A stretch of 64,000 nucleotides of DNA from Acidobacteriota bacterium (lineage in GTDB: Bacteria > Acidobacteriota > Vicinamibacteria > Vicinamibacterales > UBA2999). A program made the translations under genes and the position numbers. Below the pieces are notes generated by a model. That model was not told the origin of the DNA. It searched no databases and was given only the letters and a program-made list of their open reading frames with translations. The DNA lies in assembly GCA_963169195.1 (NCBI GenBank), contig CAUJDN010000030.1, positions 1 to 64,000 of the forward strand, written 5' to 3'. Below are positions 11,401-21,473 of this stretch, in pieces (the stretch's first letter is position 1; the number at the start of each line of letters is the position of its first letter).

Positions 11401-12384
11401 ATGCGCCGGTTCGCGCGTCTCCCGGCCCTGGCTCTGGCCCTCAGCCTGGCCCCATCTGCGCCATCTGCGGCCCCGTGGATGTCATCTGCGTCCCAGTCGG
11501 CGTCCGCGCCATCCATGACCGGCTACATCTGCCCCATGCACCCCGACGTCATCGAGGCCGCGCCCGGCACGTGCCCGCGCTGCGGCATGGCGCTGGTCGC
11601 CGGCAACCCGCTCGGCACCGCCAACTACCACCTGCACGTCGAGACCGTGCCGAAGGTGGTGAAGGCCGGCCAGAAGACGAGGTTCCGCTTCCACGTCGAG
11701 GACCCCGTCACCCGCAAGAAGGTCACCGACTTCGCCATCGTCCACGACAGGCCGTACCACCTGTTCGTGCTGAGCCGCGACACGACCGTGTTCATGCACG
11801 AGCACCCCACGCGCGAGGCCGACGGTGTCTTCGCCCTCGAGGTCACGCTGCCCAGGGAGGGCCACTACGTCCTGATCTCCGACTTCTTCCCCACCGGCGG
11901 CAGCGGCCAGGTGCTGACGACGCCGGTCGTCACCGCGGGGTTCGACGGCGACGTGATGTCGCAGATTCCCACGCTGACCCCCGACGCCTCGTGGACGCGG
12001 CGCGCGGCCGGCGTGGACGTGGACCTGCGCATCGCCCAGAGCGCGCTCGTGGCCTCGGAGGACATCGACCTGCCGTTCCACTTCGCCCGCGCCGGGACGG
12101 GCGAGCCCGTCGAGGACCTGGAGCGCTACCTCGGCGCCTTCGCCCACGCCCTCATCGTGAACGAGGAGCTGACCGAGTACATCCACGCCCACCCGGAGGA
12201 GACGCTCGAGGGCACGGACATCACGAGCGGCGGCGGCCCCGACGTGGTGTTCCACACGCTCTTCCCGAAGGCCGGCCGTTACAAGGCGTGGATTCAGTTC
12301 CAGCGTGGCGGCCGGCTGTCGACCGTGTCGTTCACGTTTCGCGTGCTGCGGCCGGGTGAGGGGGTGACCGGCGCCGTCCCTTGA
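11401..12384 (+). CDS. Secreted heavy-metal-binding-domain protein
   Basis: A 327-residue exported protein. Residues 1-24 form a signal peptide (RLPALALALSLAPSAPSAAP). Residues 42-66 match the heavy-metal-binding domain YICPMHPDV...PGTCPRCGMALV, with C44, H47, C58 and C61 as likely ligands; this module is common in copper-handling proteins. The rest contains several His clusters (VHDRPYHLF, FMHEHPTRE, EYIHAHPEE), suggesting further metal sites in beta-sandwich domains. The ATG at 11401 was chosen over an upstream in-frame ATG because it gives a clean signal peptide. A role in copper binding is inference. Confidence 0.78.
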   Translation: MRRFARLPALALALSLAPSAPSAAPWMSSASQSASAPSMTGYICPMHPDVIEAAPGTCPRCGMALVAGNPLGTANYHLHVETVPKVVKAGQKTRFRFHVEDPVTRKKVTDFAIVHDRPYHLFVLSRDTTVFMHEHPTREADGVFALEVTLPREGHYVLISDFFPTGGSGQVLTTPVVTAGFDGDVMSQIPTLTPDASWTRRAAGVDVDLRIAQSALVASEDIDLPFHFARAGTGEPVEDLERYLGAFAHALIVNEELTEYIHAHPEETLEGTDITSGGGPDVVFHTLFPKAGRYKAWIQFQRGGRLSTVSFTFRVLRPGEGVTGAVP

Positions 12385-12388
12385 TGAT

Positions 12389-12403
12389 GGCCGATCATCG
12401 GCC
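12389..12403. terminator. Hairpin between convergent genes
   Basis: A perfect 7-bp inverted repeat (GGCCGAT, one base, ATCGGCC), extended imperfectly on both sides, followed by a second GC-rich palindrome at about 12414-12436. It lies between the convergent stops at 12384 and 12441. There is no U-tract, so bidirectional termination is inferred only from position and structure. Confidence 0.45.
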
Positions 12404-12440
12404 GTCACCCATGGGCGCGCGCCGCAGGCGCGCGGCACGC

Positions 12441-13370
12441 TCAGCGCACCACACCCCGTCGGGCGCGCACGCGATAGCCGTCGTGGCCGACGGTCACGCG
12501 GATGGCGCGGTACCGCCCGTCGCCCGGCGTCGCCGGCGTGTAGCCGATCACGTACTGCGCGTTCAGCTCCTCGGCGATGCGCGCGGTGGCCGGGGCGATG
12601 TCGGCCGTGGATGCGACGACCTCTGCATAGCCCCCGCCCTGCGCCGACAGCTCGTGGAAGACCTGCGGGTTGATGCGGGTGGACGACCGTGCGTTCGGCG
12701 TGTCCACCGCGATCCCGTAGAGGAACACGTCGCTGCGCCCCAGCTGCTGTTTCAGGTCGGTGACGGCCGTGTCGCTGGCCGTGTCCGCCCCGTCCGACAC
12801 GAGGACCATGGCGCCGCGGGGGTGCTGGCGATCCGCGAGGAGCGGGAGCGCCGAGGCCACGGCGTCGTAGATGGCCGTCCCGCCGGTGGGCCGCACCGCC
12901 TCGAGCGCCTCGCGGAGCGCCGCCCGGTCCGTGGACCACCCGGCGGCCAGCCGCGACGCATGGTTGAAGACCACGAGCGCCGCCTCGTCTTCGGGCTTCA
13001 GCAGGTCCTCCACGAACCGCCGCAGGGCCAGCCGCGCATCGTCCATGCGGGGGCCGCGCATGCTGTCGCTGATGTCGAGGACCAGCGCGAGGCTGACGGG
13101 CACGCGCTCGCCGGTGAACTGCGTGACGGGCTGCGGGATGCCGCCCTCGGTCACGCTGAAATCCTCGCGGCGAAGTGACGCCACGAGCCGGCCGCTCGCG
13201 TCGCGGACGGTCACCGGCGTGGACACCAGCTCCGCGCTGGTCCGGAAGATCTTGCCGGCGATCGTGGCGCCGCGCTGGGCCGCGAGGACGCGTCGGCCAG
13301 CAGCCGACGTCACGCACACGCCCGCGCTCGCGCGCGCAAGGCCGGCCAGGAACCGCCGACGCGTGGCCAT
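12441..13370 (-). CDS. VWFA-related protein of acidobacterial type
   Basis: A 309-residue exported von Willebrand A domain protein. The N-terminus has paired arginines (ATRRRFLAG) before a hydrophobic stretch, resembling a Tat signal. Residues 45-90 hold the VTVRDASGRLV...DFSVTEGGIPQ pre-domain, and the VWA fold begins at VPVSLALVLDISDSM, whose DxSxS at 99-103 is the MIDAS metal site; VSDGADT follows later. This combination is seen in the VWFA-related family named after Acidobacteria. It lies 11 bp after the cytochrome gene and probably shares its transcript. Function unknown; adhesion or protein interaction is inferred. Confidence 0.85.
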   Translation of the reverse strand: MATRRRFLAGLARASAGVCVTSAAGRRVLAAQRGATIAGKIFRTSAELVSTPVTVRDASGRLVASLRREDFSVTEGGIPQPVTQFTGERVPVSLALVLDISDSMRGPRMDDARLALRRFVEDLLKPEDEAALVVFNHASRLAAGWSTDRAALREALEAVRPTGGTAIYDAVASALPLLADRQHPRGAMVLVSDGADTASDTAVTDLKQQLGRSDVFLYGIAVDTPNARSSTRINPQVFHELSAQGGGYAEVVASTADIAPATARIAEELNAQYVIGYTPATPGDGRYRAIRVTVGHDGYRVRARRGVVR

Positions 13371-13381
13371 GGGTCAGCCCG

Positions 13382-14566
13382 TCAGAACGTCGAGGCCGTG
13401 GGCGGCACGCGCACGAGATCGAGGCGCGGCCGGGCCTTCACGGCCGTGTCGCCGGGGTTGGCCTCGTACGCCGTCATCACGAGGCGCGTGCCACGCGGCA
13501 GCGCCACCGGGTCCGTGTAGACGTAGGGAGACGGCCAGTCGGCGCGGTAGTCGCGCAGCCACAGCAGGGGGCGCACGCTGCCGTCGGGCAGGTGCGCCGT
13601 CAGCTCCAGCGACCGCGCCCCCGGCCCCAGTTGCGGATGGACCGCCTGCAGGCCGGCGGCGGCGTCCAGCACCGCCTCGCCGCGGATGCGCGTGGGGCGG
13701 GCACCGGCCGGCAGGTCCGTGGCGGCGGCCTCGACGGCCATCGTGGTGGCCACGGCACCCGACGCGGCGTCATCCAGGTAGAGGCCCACCTCGCTCGTGT
13801 CCGACACGGCCTCCTCCGCGCCGTGGTACCCGATCTCGAGGATCAGCGTCGCCCCCGCGGGCAGGGTGTAGGCGACGCCCTCGGGCAGGTGCATCGCAGG
13901 CGCCCACGGCGTCCACGAGAAGAGCCAGCGCTTCCGGCCGGCCTCGTAGACCGAGGCGTGCCGGACGACGCGGCGCTCGCCGGGCTTGAAGGCGATACCG
14001 TGCACGCGCTGTGCGCGCGCGAAGGGCGTCTGGATCTCGAAGCGCCTGACTTCGTCCGGCGCCCCCGCGGGCACGGCCGTCGGCGCGGAAGCGGCCAGCA
14101 CCAGGTCCGGCTCACCGTGCTCCCACGTCGGCATCTCGGCGACGAACACCGGCGCCTGCGCCTCCTCGTCGAGGGTCTGACCGCTGGGCGCGCCGCCGTC
14201 CACCCACGCCACGAGCAGGTCCCACTCGCCCTGCGTGAGACCGGGATCGTTCTGGAACCGCCCGTACCCCGCCACGGCGCTCCACGGCGGCATGCGGCGC
14301 GTGAGGACCTCTTCCCGAATCGCCGCCGCCCACGGACGCGCCTCGCTGAACGTGGTCAGCGAGAACGCGACGTTGTTCGGCGAGTGGCAGGCGAAGCAGC
14401 GCCGCTGGAGGATGGGCGCGATGTCCCTGTGCCAGAGGAGCGTCGTGCTGATGCGCGGGTGCGTCTCGACAGGCCGCGTCGTGAGGGCCGCGACCAGGCC
14501 CAGCGCGGCGAATCCAAGCCGCCCCGGCCGGAGCACGGGACCGCGGAGAAGTCGTCGGGCGGACAT
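13382..14566 (-). CDS. c-type cytochrome domain protein
   Basis: A 394-residue exported protein. A hydrophobic segment at about 17-30 is the likely signal anchor. Residues 57-61 are CFACH, one CxxCH haem c site, in the context HRDIAPILQRRCFACHSPNN, with a later Met-rich RRMPPWSAV loop that could give the axial ligand. The C-terminal half is beta-rich and may resemble the domain found in ascorbate-dependent copper monooxygenases, which acidobacterial cytochromes of this kind often carry; that is not certain. The ATG at 14566 is set by the signal sequence and by CATACT (14579-14574) ending 7 nt upstream. Confidence 0.75.
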   Translation of the reverse strand: MSARRLLRGPVLRPGRLGFAALGLVAALTTRPVETHPRISTTLLWHRDIAPILQRRCFACHSPNNVAFSLTTFSEARPWAAAIREEVLTRRMPPWSAVAGYGRFQNDPGLTQGEWDLLVAWVDGGAPSGQTLDEEAQAPVFVAEMPTWEHGEPDLVLAASAPTAVPAGAPDEVRRFEIQTPFARAQRVHGIAFKPGERRVVRHASVYEAGRKRWLFSWTPWAPAMHLPEGVAYTLPAGATLILEIGYHGAEEAVSDTSEVGLYLDDAASGAVATTMAVEAAATDLPAGARPTRIRGEAVLDAAAGLQAVHPQLGPGARSLELTAHLPDGSVRPLLWLRDYRADWPSPYVYTDPVALPRGTRLVMTAYEANPGDTAVKARPRLDLVRVPPTASTF

Positions 14567-14612
14567 CGGGGAAAGTATGACACTGAAGGAGGTGCGGGCA
14601 GGTGCGGGCGGA

Positions 14613-15341
14613 TCAGAACAGGCGGACACCTGCAAGCAGTTGGAACGCGCGGTTCCGGAAGGTGGCGGAAGCGCCAACCGCTGGAGGCGGTGCGCCGCCA
14701 GCCAGCTGTGGCTCGTCGGTGATGCGGGTGATGCTCCCACCGTAGCGGAGATCGAGATGCCACCGCCTGTCGCCAATCCCCACGCCGAGCACCCAGCCGA
14801 GATCGACATCCCGATACCGCTCCTCGACATCGATCCTGGCCGAGGCAGGGCGCGAGACGACCGACGACGCGTTCAGCAGCAGCCCGAGGCTGGGCCCGCC
14901 GAATACATGGATTCGGACCCGGGCCGCCCGGGGGCCGGCGAACCGCACCAGCGCCGGCAGTTCGAGATAGGTGAGTCGAAGGGCCCCCTCCAGGTCCGCG
15001 GTGTTCCAGCGGGTGCCTTTGACGCTCACGAGGACCTCAGGCTGGATCCAGAAGCTCTCCGACACGGGGACCGTCAGAAACAGCCCGCCCGTCGGCTGGC
15101 TCCGGTGCTCGAGCGCGACGTTCTGCGACTCATCACCGCGACTGTTCACTTCGCTGCGGATGGCGCCGCCCGTGATCCCGAAGCCGATGCGCTGGGCCTC
15201 GGCACGTGCCGGGGGAAGAAGCAGGCCCGCCACAGCCAGGAAGATGAACGGGTGGACCGACACCCATGACGGCGCGGCGGGAAGGAGGCGACATCCGTCC
15301 CCCCCTCCTCCATCTCCGCTCGGAACGCAGGCGACCGCCAC
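14613..15341 (-). CDS. Outer-membrane beta-barrel protein
   Basis: Up to 242 residues. After a hydrophobic signal (PFIFLAVAGLLLPPARAEAQ), the protein is a run of alternating amphipathic strands ending in the aromatic AFQLLAGVRLF, typical of small outer-membrane barrels of the PorT/OmpA-like superfamily. The start is uncertain: the frame opens with GTG at 15341, but a GTG shortly before the hydrophobic signal (WVSVHPFIF) would give a more normal signal peptide. It follows the gene at 15349-16455 by 7 bp and is probably in its operon. Confidence 0.7.
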   Translation of the reverse strand: MAVACVPSGDGGGGDGCRLLPAAPSWVSVHPFIFLAVAGLLLPPARAEAQRIGFGITGGAIRSEVNSRGDESQNVALEHRSQPTGGLFLTVPVSESFWIQPEVLVSVKGTRWNTADLEGALRLTYLELPALVRFAGPRAARVRIHVFGGPSLGLLLNASSVVSRPASARIDVEERYRDVDLGWVLGVGIGDRRWHLDLRYGGSITRITDEPQLAGGAPPPAVGASATFRNRAFQLLAGVRLF

Positions 15342-15348
15342 GGCGGCA

Positions 15349-16455
15349 CTACCGGAAGATGTACCGGATGCCGCCCCAGAACTGGTAGTTGTTCTCGATG
15401 TTGTCGATCTCGTCGAAGAACAGCCTGCCCTCCGCGATGAACAGGGCCCGCGCGGCGCCGTCGGCGTACCGGGCCAGCGGCACGCCTGCGTGAACCAGCC
15501 AGTTCAACGTGAGGTTGTCGCCGTCGAAGACGTCCCAAAGGCCCAGGCCCGTACCCACGAGGCCGCCGTTCTCGAACACGCGGTTGAATTCGACATCGCC
15601 GAACACCGCCGTGCGCGAGCCCTCATCGAGGTTGAGCGCCAGGCCGACCGCCGGCGCGATCATGAACTTCGGCGACGCGATGTACTGCACGCCGCCCTTG
15701 AAGCCGAGCAGCACGTCGCAGTAGCTGCCGATGGTCGACGCGCCGCCCACTTCCTCCTCGAGCGTGCGCCGCTGCTTGCCGAAGGCGCCCATGATGAACG
15801 GATCGACCTTGTCCACCGCGGGCGGTGGGGGCGGTGCCGGAGCGGGCGGCGGCTCCGGCGCGGGTGGTGGCGGGGGGGGCGGCGGGGGTGGCGGAGCCGG
15901 GGCCGGTTTCGGCGCCGGAGCCGGCGGCGGAGGCGGGGGCGGGGGTGGAGCGGGCTTGGCCGCCGCGCTGACGAGCGACAGGTTTCCGCAATCCTCCGGC
16001 ACGATGAAGTCGTAGACCATGCTCGGGGTCTCGACTGTGAAGCGGAAGCCTTCGAACGGCGTCGCCCCGCCCCAGCGGACGGCGCGCAGCAAATCGGGCT
16101 TGCCTGCGCGGCGCAGGGCCATCCATGCCATCTGCCCGCCGGGGGCAAACGTCGACTCGGTGACGCTCCCCTGCGTCAGGGCCTCGAGAACCTGGCCGCT
16201 GATCGACGAAAGCCCGGCCATGTCGAGCACCTGTTCCAGATCCTTCCGGTTCTTCGTCGCCATCTGCCTGAGGGCATCCACCGTCCGGACCGGTGGGCTG
16301 AAGCGCGTGCTGCCCCCGAGCCGGCGAACGACGTGCTCACCGCCCTGCTGTCCCAGATCGTCACCGGCCGATGCCATGGGCACCGGCACTGCAACGCCGA
16401 TCGCGATGAGGAGCACGGCCACCCTGGCCAGGCGCCTCGGTATGTATGTCGACAT
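15349..16455 (-). CDS. Secreted protein with proline-rich linker and C-terminal barrel-like domain
   Basis: A 368-residue envelope protein of unknown function. Residues 10-30 are a signal peptide (VAVLLIAIGVAVPVPMASAG). Residues 31-165 form an Ala/Leu/Val domain. Residues 168-213 are almost entirely proline and alanine, a stiff extended linker. The C-terminal ~155 residues alternate hydrophobic and polar and end NYQFWGGIRYIFR, like an outer-membrane barrel or beta-sandwich. The ATG at 16455 follows an AGGA site at good spacing. The layout suggests a protein that bridges periplasm and outer membrane. Confidence 0.7.
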   Translation of the reverse strand: MSTYIPRRLARVAVLLIAIGVAVPVPMASAGDDLGQQGGEHVVRRLGGSTRFSPPVRTVDALRQMATKNRKDLEQVLDMAGLSSISGQVLEALTQGSVTESTFAPGGQMAWMALRRAGKPDLLRAVRWGGATPFEGFRFTVETPSMVYDFIVPEDCGNLSLVSAAAKPAPPPPPPPPPAPAPKPAPAPPPPPPPPPPPAPEPPPAPAPPPPPAVDKVDPFIMGAFGKQRRTLEEEVGGASTIGSYCDVLLGFKGGVQYIASPKFMIAPAVGLALNLDEGSRTAVFGDVEFNRVFENGGLVGTGLGLWDVFDGDNLTLNWLVHAGVPLARYADGAARALFIAEGRLFFDEIDNIENNYQFWGGIRYIFR

Positions 16456-16499
16456 GGACACGTCCTGTTGAATCGTCCAACGATGAGTCTGAGTGCGCA

Positions 16500-16784
16500 C
16501 CACCTCACGCACGCTACCTCCTGCGCCGCGCGGCCGGCTATCCGAGGAATGCCACACATGTGCGCCTCGAGGACGAGGCCTTCGCTCTCCCGCCGCGAGC
16601 TGTACGCCAGCTCCAGGACGCGGGCAAACTCGCGGCGCGACCGGCGGCCGAAGCCCTCCGCCGTGTTCGAGCACACGGGCCGCGCGGCGTCGGTCCACCG
16701 GGTGCAGACACCCAGAGCCTCACGGGAGTACTCAGGCTTTGCCACCTGGCGTACGCGAGCGTCGTCGCACGCGCCCGCACCCAT
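16500..16784 (-). pseudogene. Degenerate four-helix-bundle (23S IVP/S23-type) protein
   Basis: A minus-strand frame reads NTAEGFGRRSRREFARVLEL followed by AYSSRRESEGLVLEAH, the signature of the four-helix-bundle family named after 23S rRNA intervening-sequence proteins (normally ANIAEGFGR...REF...LEIAYGS). The expected N-terminal helices are reduced to a short unrecognisable stretch and the C-terminal helix is missing, while the frame runs on into the next gene. It looks like a decayed remnant. The rest of the 328-bp gap (16456-16783) holds one copy of the 19-bp motif described separately. Confidence 0.5.
16536..16554 (-). promoter_or_regulatory. Upstream motif, site E
   Basis: Plus-strand GGCTATCCGAGGAATGCCA, 14 of 19 identical to site A at 37620. 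It lies about 80 bp before the start of the envelope gene at 16455. The weakest of the five sites. Confidence 0.3.
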
Positions 16785-17977
16785 TACGGCCGGACGGTCA
16801 CGCGTGCGCCGTCAGTGAGGGTCTCGGGCGGGTGCAGCACGACCTGCTGGCCTTCCTGCAGCCCGCCCAGCACTTCGGCGTCCGTGCGGGTCCGCTGGCC
16901 CAGATCGACGATCGCGCGCCGGGCGCGCCCGTCTTCCACTACGTACACGGCCCACGGCTCGCCCACCCGGAACAGGGCGCTCGTGGGGACCTCGAGCACG
17001 TTCTCGAGCGAGGCCAGCGCGATGCGCACCTCGACGCGGTAGGCGTCGCCCATCGCCTTCCACGCCGCCTGGTCATCGTCGAAATCCATGATGACGTTGA
17101 CGCGCTGTTCCTCGACGCCGAGTGCCGAGACCTTGGTGAAGCCGGCGGGCTCGACGCGCTCGACGCGCGCACCCATCGGCTGATCGCCTCCCCACTGCTC
17201 CACCGACACGCGCATGCCCGGCTTCACCTTCACGGCGTCGGTGGAGAGCAGGTCGGCGACGATCTCGACGTGGCTCGGGTCGCCAATCTCCAGGATCGGC
17301 TCGCCGGCCGGGACGACGGACTCGCTCTCGCGGAAGCGGCGGAGGACCACGCCATCCACCGGGGCCAGGACCTGGAGCACGCGGCCCGCGGCCTCCAGCC
17401 GCGTGGGCGCCAGGCGGGCCTGTGCGCGTTCCAGTTCCGACTGGGCCGCCGCGGCCGCGTACCCGGCGGCGCTCACGCTTTCCTCCGCGGCGACGAGCGC
17501 GCTCTGCCGCGTTTCCAGGGCCTGCCGTGTCGTGAGGCCGGCCTTGAACAGCTCCTGCTCGCGCTTCAGCTCGGACGACGCCAGTTCGAGCGCCGCCCTG
17601 GCGCGCTGCTCCTCGGCACGCGCACGGCCTGCGGCGCCGCGGGCGGCCTCGACGGCCGCGCCGGCTTCGAGGCGTGTCCGCGCGTCCAGCAGCTGGGGCG
17701 CCTCGGGGCGGATGCGCGCGACGACGGTCTGGTTGCGCGCCACGGGATCGCCGGGCTCCAGCTCGACGCGCTCCAGGCGCCCGGCCACGGGCGCCGAGAC
17801 CACGAACCGGTGGTGGACGCGGGTCTCCCCTTCCTCGTCGATTGTCACGACCATCGCGCCGCGCGCGATCGCGCCCACGTCGACCGCCACGGCCTGGGGC
17901 CACAGCGCGACGAGCAGCAGCGCCGCGACGAGGCCCGCGGCCAGGAGCACCCGACGATTCGCCAGCACACGCCACAT
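16784..17977 (-). CDS. HlyD-type periplasmic adaptor of an ABC exporter
   Basis: A 397-residue membrane fusion protein. Residues 9-27 are the single inner-membrane anchor (LLAAGLVAALLLVALW). The lipoyl half-motifs VSAPVAGRLERVELEPGDPV and VLAPVDGVVLRRFRESES flank an Ala/Arg/Glu-rich coiled coil (about 95-195). The beta-barrel and membrane-proximal domain follows (LEIGDPSHVEIVADL, TVRP end). It starts 3 bases after the stop of the FtsX permease gene, so permease, ATPase and adaptor form one exporter resembling MacAB/LolCDE systems. The substrate is unknown. Confidence 0.88.
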   Translation of the reverse strand: MWRVLANRRVLLAAGLVAALLLVALWPQAVAVDVGAIARGAMVVTIDEEGETRVHHRFVVSAPVAGRLERVELEPGDPVARNQTVVARIRPEAPQLLDARTRLEAGAAVEAARGAAGRARAEEQRARAALELASSELKREQELFKAGLTTRQALETRQSALVAAEESVSAAGYAAAAAQSELERAQARLAPTRLEAAGRVLQVLAPVDGVVLRRFRESESVVPAGEPILEIGDPSHVEIVADLLSTDAVKVKPGMRVSVEQWGGDQPMGARVERVEPAGFTKVSALGVEEQRVNVIMDFDDDQAAWKAMGDAYRVEVRIALASLENVLEVPTSALFRVGEPWAVYVVEDGRARRAIVDLGQRTRTDAEVLGGLQEGQQVVLHPPETLTDGARVTVRP

Positions 17978-17980
17978 CGG

Positions 17981-20358
17981 CTACTCCCGTGACTTGAGCA
18001 CGCCTACCAGGTCGAGCCGATCGAGCTGGCGGCGGACCGCCAGCGCCGACACCGCGGCCGCGGCGATGACCGTCAGGAACGTCCACGCGACCGTCTGCGG
18101 CGTGACGAGGAACGGCAGGCGGTACACCTCGTTGGTGAAGATGGTCATGATGTACACGCCCAGCGCGTATCCCACCGCCGCCCCGAGCGGCAGCGACAGC
18201 ACGGTGAGCAGCGCCAGCTCGCCGACCAGGATGAGCGCCACCTCCCCGCGGGTGTAGCCGAGGACCCGCAGGCTGGCCAACTCGCGGCCGCGTTCGGACA
18301 GCGACACCCTGGCCGCGTTGTATACCACGCCGAACGCGATCACCCCCGCGAAGAACACGTTGAAGAAGATGATGAGGTTCATGTGCTCCGCCATGGTCTC
18401 GCGAAAGCTCCTGAGCGTGGCGTCGCGCACGGCCACGCCCGCCACGGCCGGCAGCTGCTTCAGCGCGGCGTTGAGCGCGTCCACGCGGCCGGGATCCACC
18501 ATCAGCGCCGCCGCGGTGAGCGTGCCGCCTTCCCGCATCAGCCGGTGGAGCGCGTCCAGGCGCATGTAGGCCTGCACGCCCATGCTGTCGTCCACGAGGG
18601 CCGCCACGGGCACGTCGAACACGGGACGGGCTCCCTCGAGCACCTCGACGCGCACCGCGCCGCCCGGGCCGACGCCCAGCACCTCGCCCAGCATCTTCGA
18701 GAGGACCAGCCCGTCGGGCGGGAGCGTGAACACGCGGCCGCTCCGCTCGACGACGCGGTGCAGACGGGGCGCGGGCTCGAGTCCCGTCACGGCCAGCGTG
18801 CGGTGCCGATGGCCGACGCGCAGCCGCGCGGGCACGATGCGCATCGGCTCCACGTCGATCACGCCCGGCAGCCGGGACACGGCGTGCACGGCGCCGGCGG
18901 ACAGGGGCCGCGAGAAGGTCACCGTGACGTCCTGCCGCATCGCGTACATGAACTGCTCGTCGATGAGGACGTTCATCACGTCGATGAACGAGAATCCGAT
19001 GAGCAGGACGGCGCCCGCGAAGCCGATGCCGACCACGGACATGGCCGCCCGGACGGGCTGCCGCTCGACGTTGCGCAGCACCATCCGGGACGCCTGCGGA
19101 AGGCGGCGGAACACGCGCCACCGCTCGCCGATGCTCGGGCGGTACTTCGCCGGGGAATCGGGCCGCATCGCCTCGGCCGGGGGCACGGCGACCGCGCGCC
19201 GCACCGCCGACTGCGCCCCGAGGGCCGCGACCAGGAGGCTCCCGGCCATGGAGCCGGCCGCCACGTCGATTGACAGGCGGTACTCCAGCATCGGGAACCG
19301 GAAGTACTCGTTGTAGAGCTCGATCATCTGCACGCCGAGCCAGGCGCCGACGGCCATGCCCGCGACGCTGCCGATCGCCGCGATGGCCAGCGCCCACTTG
19401 ACGTAGTGCCATGCCAGCTCGCGATTGGCGTAGCCGAGGGCCTTGAGGGCCGCGATCTGCGCGCGCTGCAGGGCCAGCGCGCGGGCGAGCGCGATGTTGA
19501 GGATGAAGGCCGCCACCGCCAGGAAGATCATCGGGGTGACCAGACCGAACGTCTGGAGCTGGGTGAGCTCGTTCGACAGGGTCCACGCCGACACCTGCAG
19601 GCGCCGGGGATAGGCCCCGAGGCCGCCGTACGGCTCGAGCAGCCGATCGAGCTGGCCGATGACCTCGTCGTCCGAGGCGCCCGGCGAGAGCGTCAGCGCC
19701 ACGTCGTTGAAGCCCCCTTCCATGTCGAACGCGCTGGCGAGCGCCTGCCGGTTCATCCAGAAGATCCCGTAGCGCCGGTTGTCGGTGAAGATCTCGCCAG
19801 GCCGGACGCTGTAGACGTACTCCGGCGAGAGCCCCACGCCGACAATGGTGAGCGGCCGGCGGCGGCCGTTGATGATGGCGAACACGTGGTCGCCGGGCCC
19901 GAATCCGTTCGCCTCGCAGAACATCTCGCTCGCCACGACCTCGTCCGGGCGCGCGGGATCGGGCCAGGCGCCCCGCCGCAGGATGGGCGCATTGAGCGGC
20001 GAGGCGCCGCCGGGCGGGATGGACACGAGCCGCCCGCTGGCCGGCTCGTCGAGGCCCGGCACGTCGATCGTGACGTCGGCGACCACGCGCGTGTCCACCG
20101 TGACGACGCCGGGGATGTCGGCCATGCGCGCCGCCACGCGCTGTGGCGCCCGCTGCGCGGTGGCGAAGACGTCCGCGAACCGCTGGCGCTCGTAGTAGTT
20201 CGAGAGCGTCCGCTCCAGCGAGTTGAAGTTCGACAGGTACGCCACGAACATCGTGACACCGGCGGCGATGACGGCGGCGATGGCGAGCGCCTGCCCCTTC
20301 ATCTCCCACAGGTCGCGCAGGAGCTTCATGTCCAGCGCCGAGATGCGCCGGCGCCGGC

Positions 20359-20365
<7 letters not shown>
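17981..20365 (-). CDS. FtsX-family ABC transporter permease
   Basis: A 794-residue permease with two FtsX domains. A first membrane helix ([19 protein letters not shown]) is followed by a large periplasmic MacB-PCD-like domain, then a cluster of helices around 275-430, a second periplasmic domain, and a last cluster of helices at about 655-780. The typical cytoplasmic motif before the last helices is seen ([21 protein letters not shown]). It overlaps the ATPase gene by 7 bp. It is expected to work as a mechanotransmission-type or lipid-linked exporter rather than a channel importer. Confidence 0.88.
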
Positions 20366-21078
<713 letters not shown>

Positions 21079-21408
21079 CTACTCCACCACGACGGCCGTC
21101 CCGCTGACGCTCACCATCAGCATGCTGCCGCTGCTGCCCACCGTCTCGTAGTCGATGTCCACGCCCACCACCGCGTTGCAGCCCAGCTCCACGGCCGCCT
21201 GTGTCAGCTCCGTCACGGCGATGTCGCGGGCCGACCGGAGCTCGTTCTCGTACGTGGCCGACCGCCCGCCCACGATGTCGCGGATGCCGGCGAACAGGTC
21301 CTTGAAGATGTTGGCGCCGAGGATGGCCTCGCCCGTCACGAGCCCGGCGTAGCGGGTGATGCGACGTCCTTCGACGGTGGGGGTGGTCGTGACGATGATG
21401 TCGGGCAC
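21079..21408 (-). CDS. YbjQ/UPF0145 family protein
   Basis: A 109-residue YbjQ-family protein, a small cytoplasmic fold of unknown function sometimes described as heavy-metal binding. It shows the family core [22 protein letters not shown], the [29 protein letters not shown] segment and a hydrophobic end. A GGAGG site lies before the ATG at 21408. It is the first gene of the exporter operon, which is unusual, and may be co-opted or simply co-transcribed. Confidence 0.85.
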   Translation of the reverse strand: MPDIIVTTTPTVEGRRITRYAGLVTGEAILGANIFKDLFAGIRDIVGGRSATYENELRSARDIAVTELTQAAVELGCNAVVGVDIDYETVGSSGSMLMVSVSGTAVVVE

Positions 21409-21473
21409 GGCGCTGGCCTCCTGCTTCTATGGGAACCGGCTCTATAGTACGCTTCCCGGCTGGAGGAACTCAC
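21409..21473. promoter_or_regulatory. Divergent promoter region with symmetric -10 (YbjQ operon / cyclophilin)
   Basis: A 65-bp gap between divergent starts. The centre holds CTATAG: read forward, TATAGT (21443-21448) faces the cyclophilin gene; read backward, TATAGA (21446-21441) faces the YbjQ operon. The two hexamers overlap. Both genes have a GGAGG ribosome site, so these messages should carry short leaders. Confidence 0.45.
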
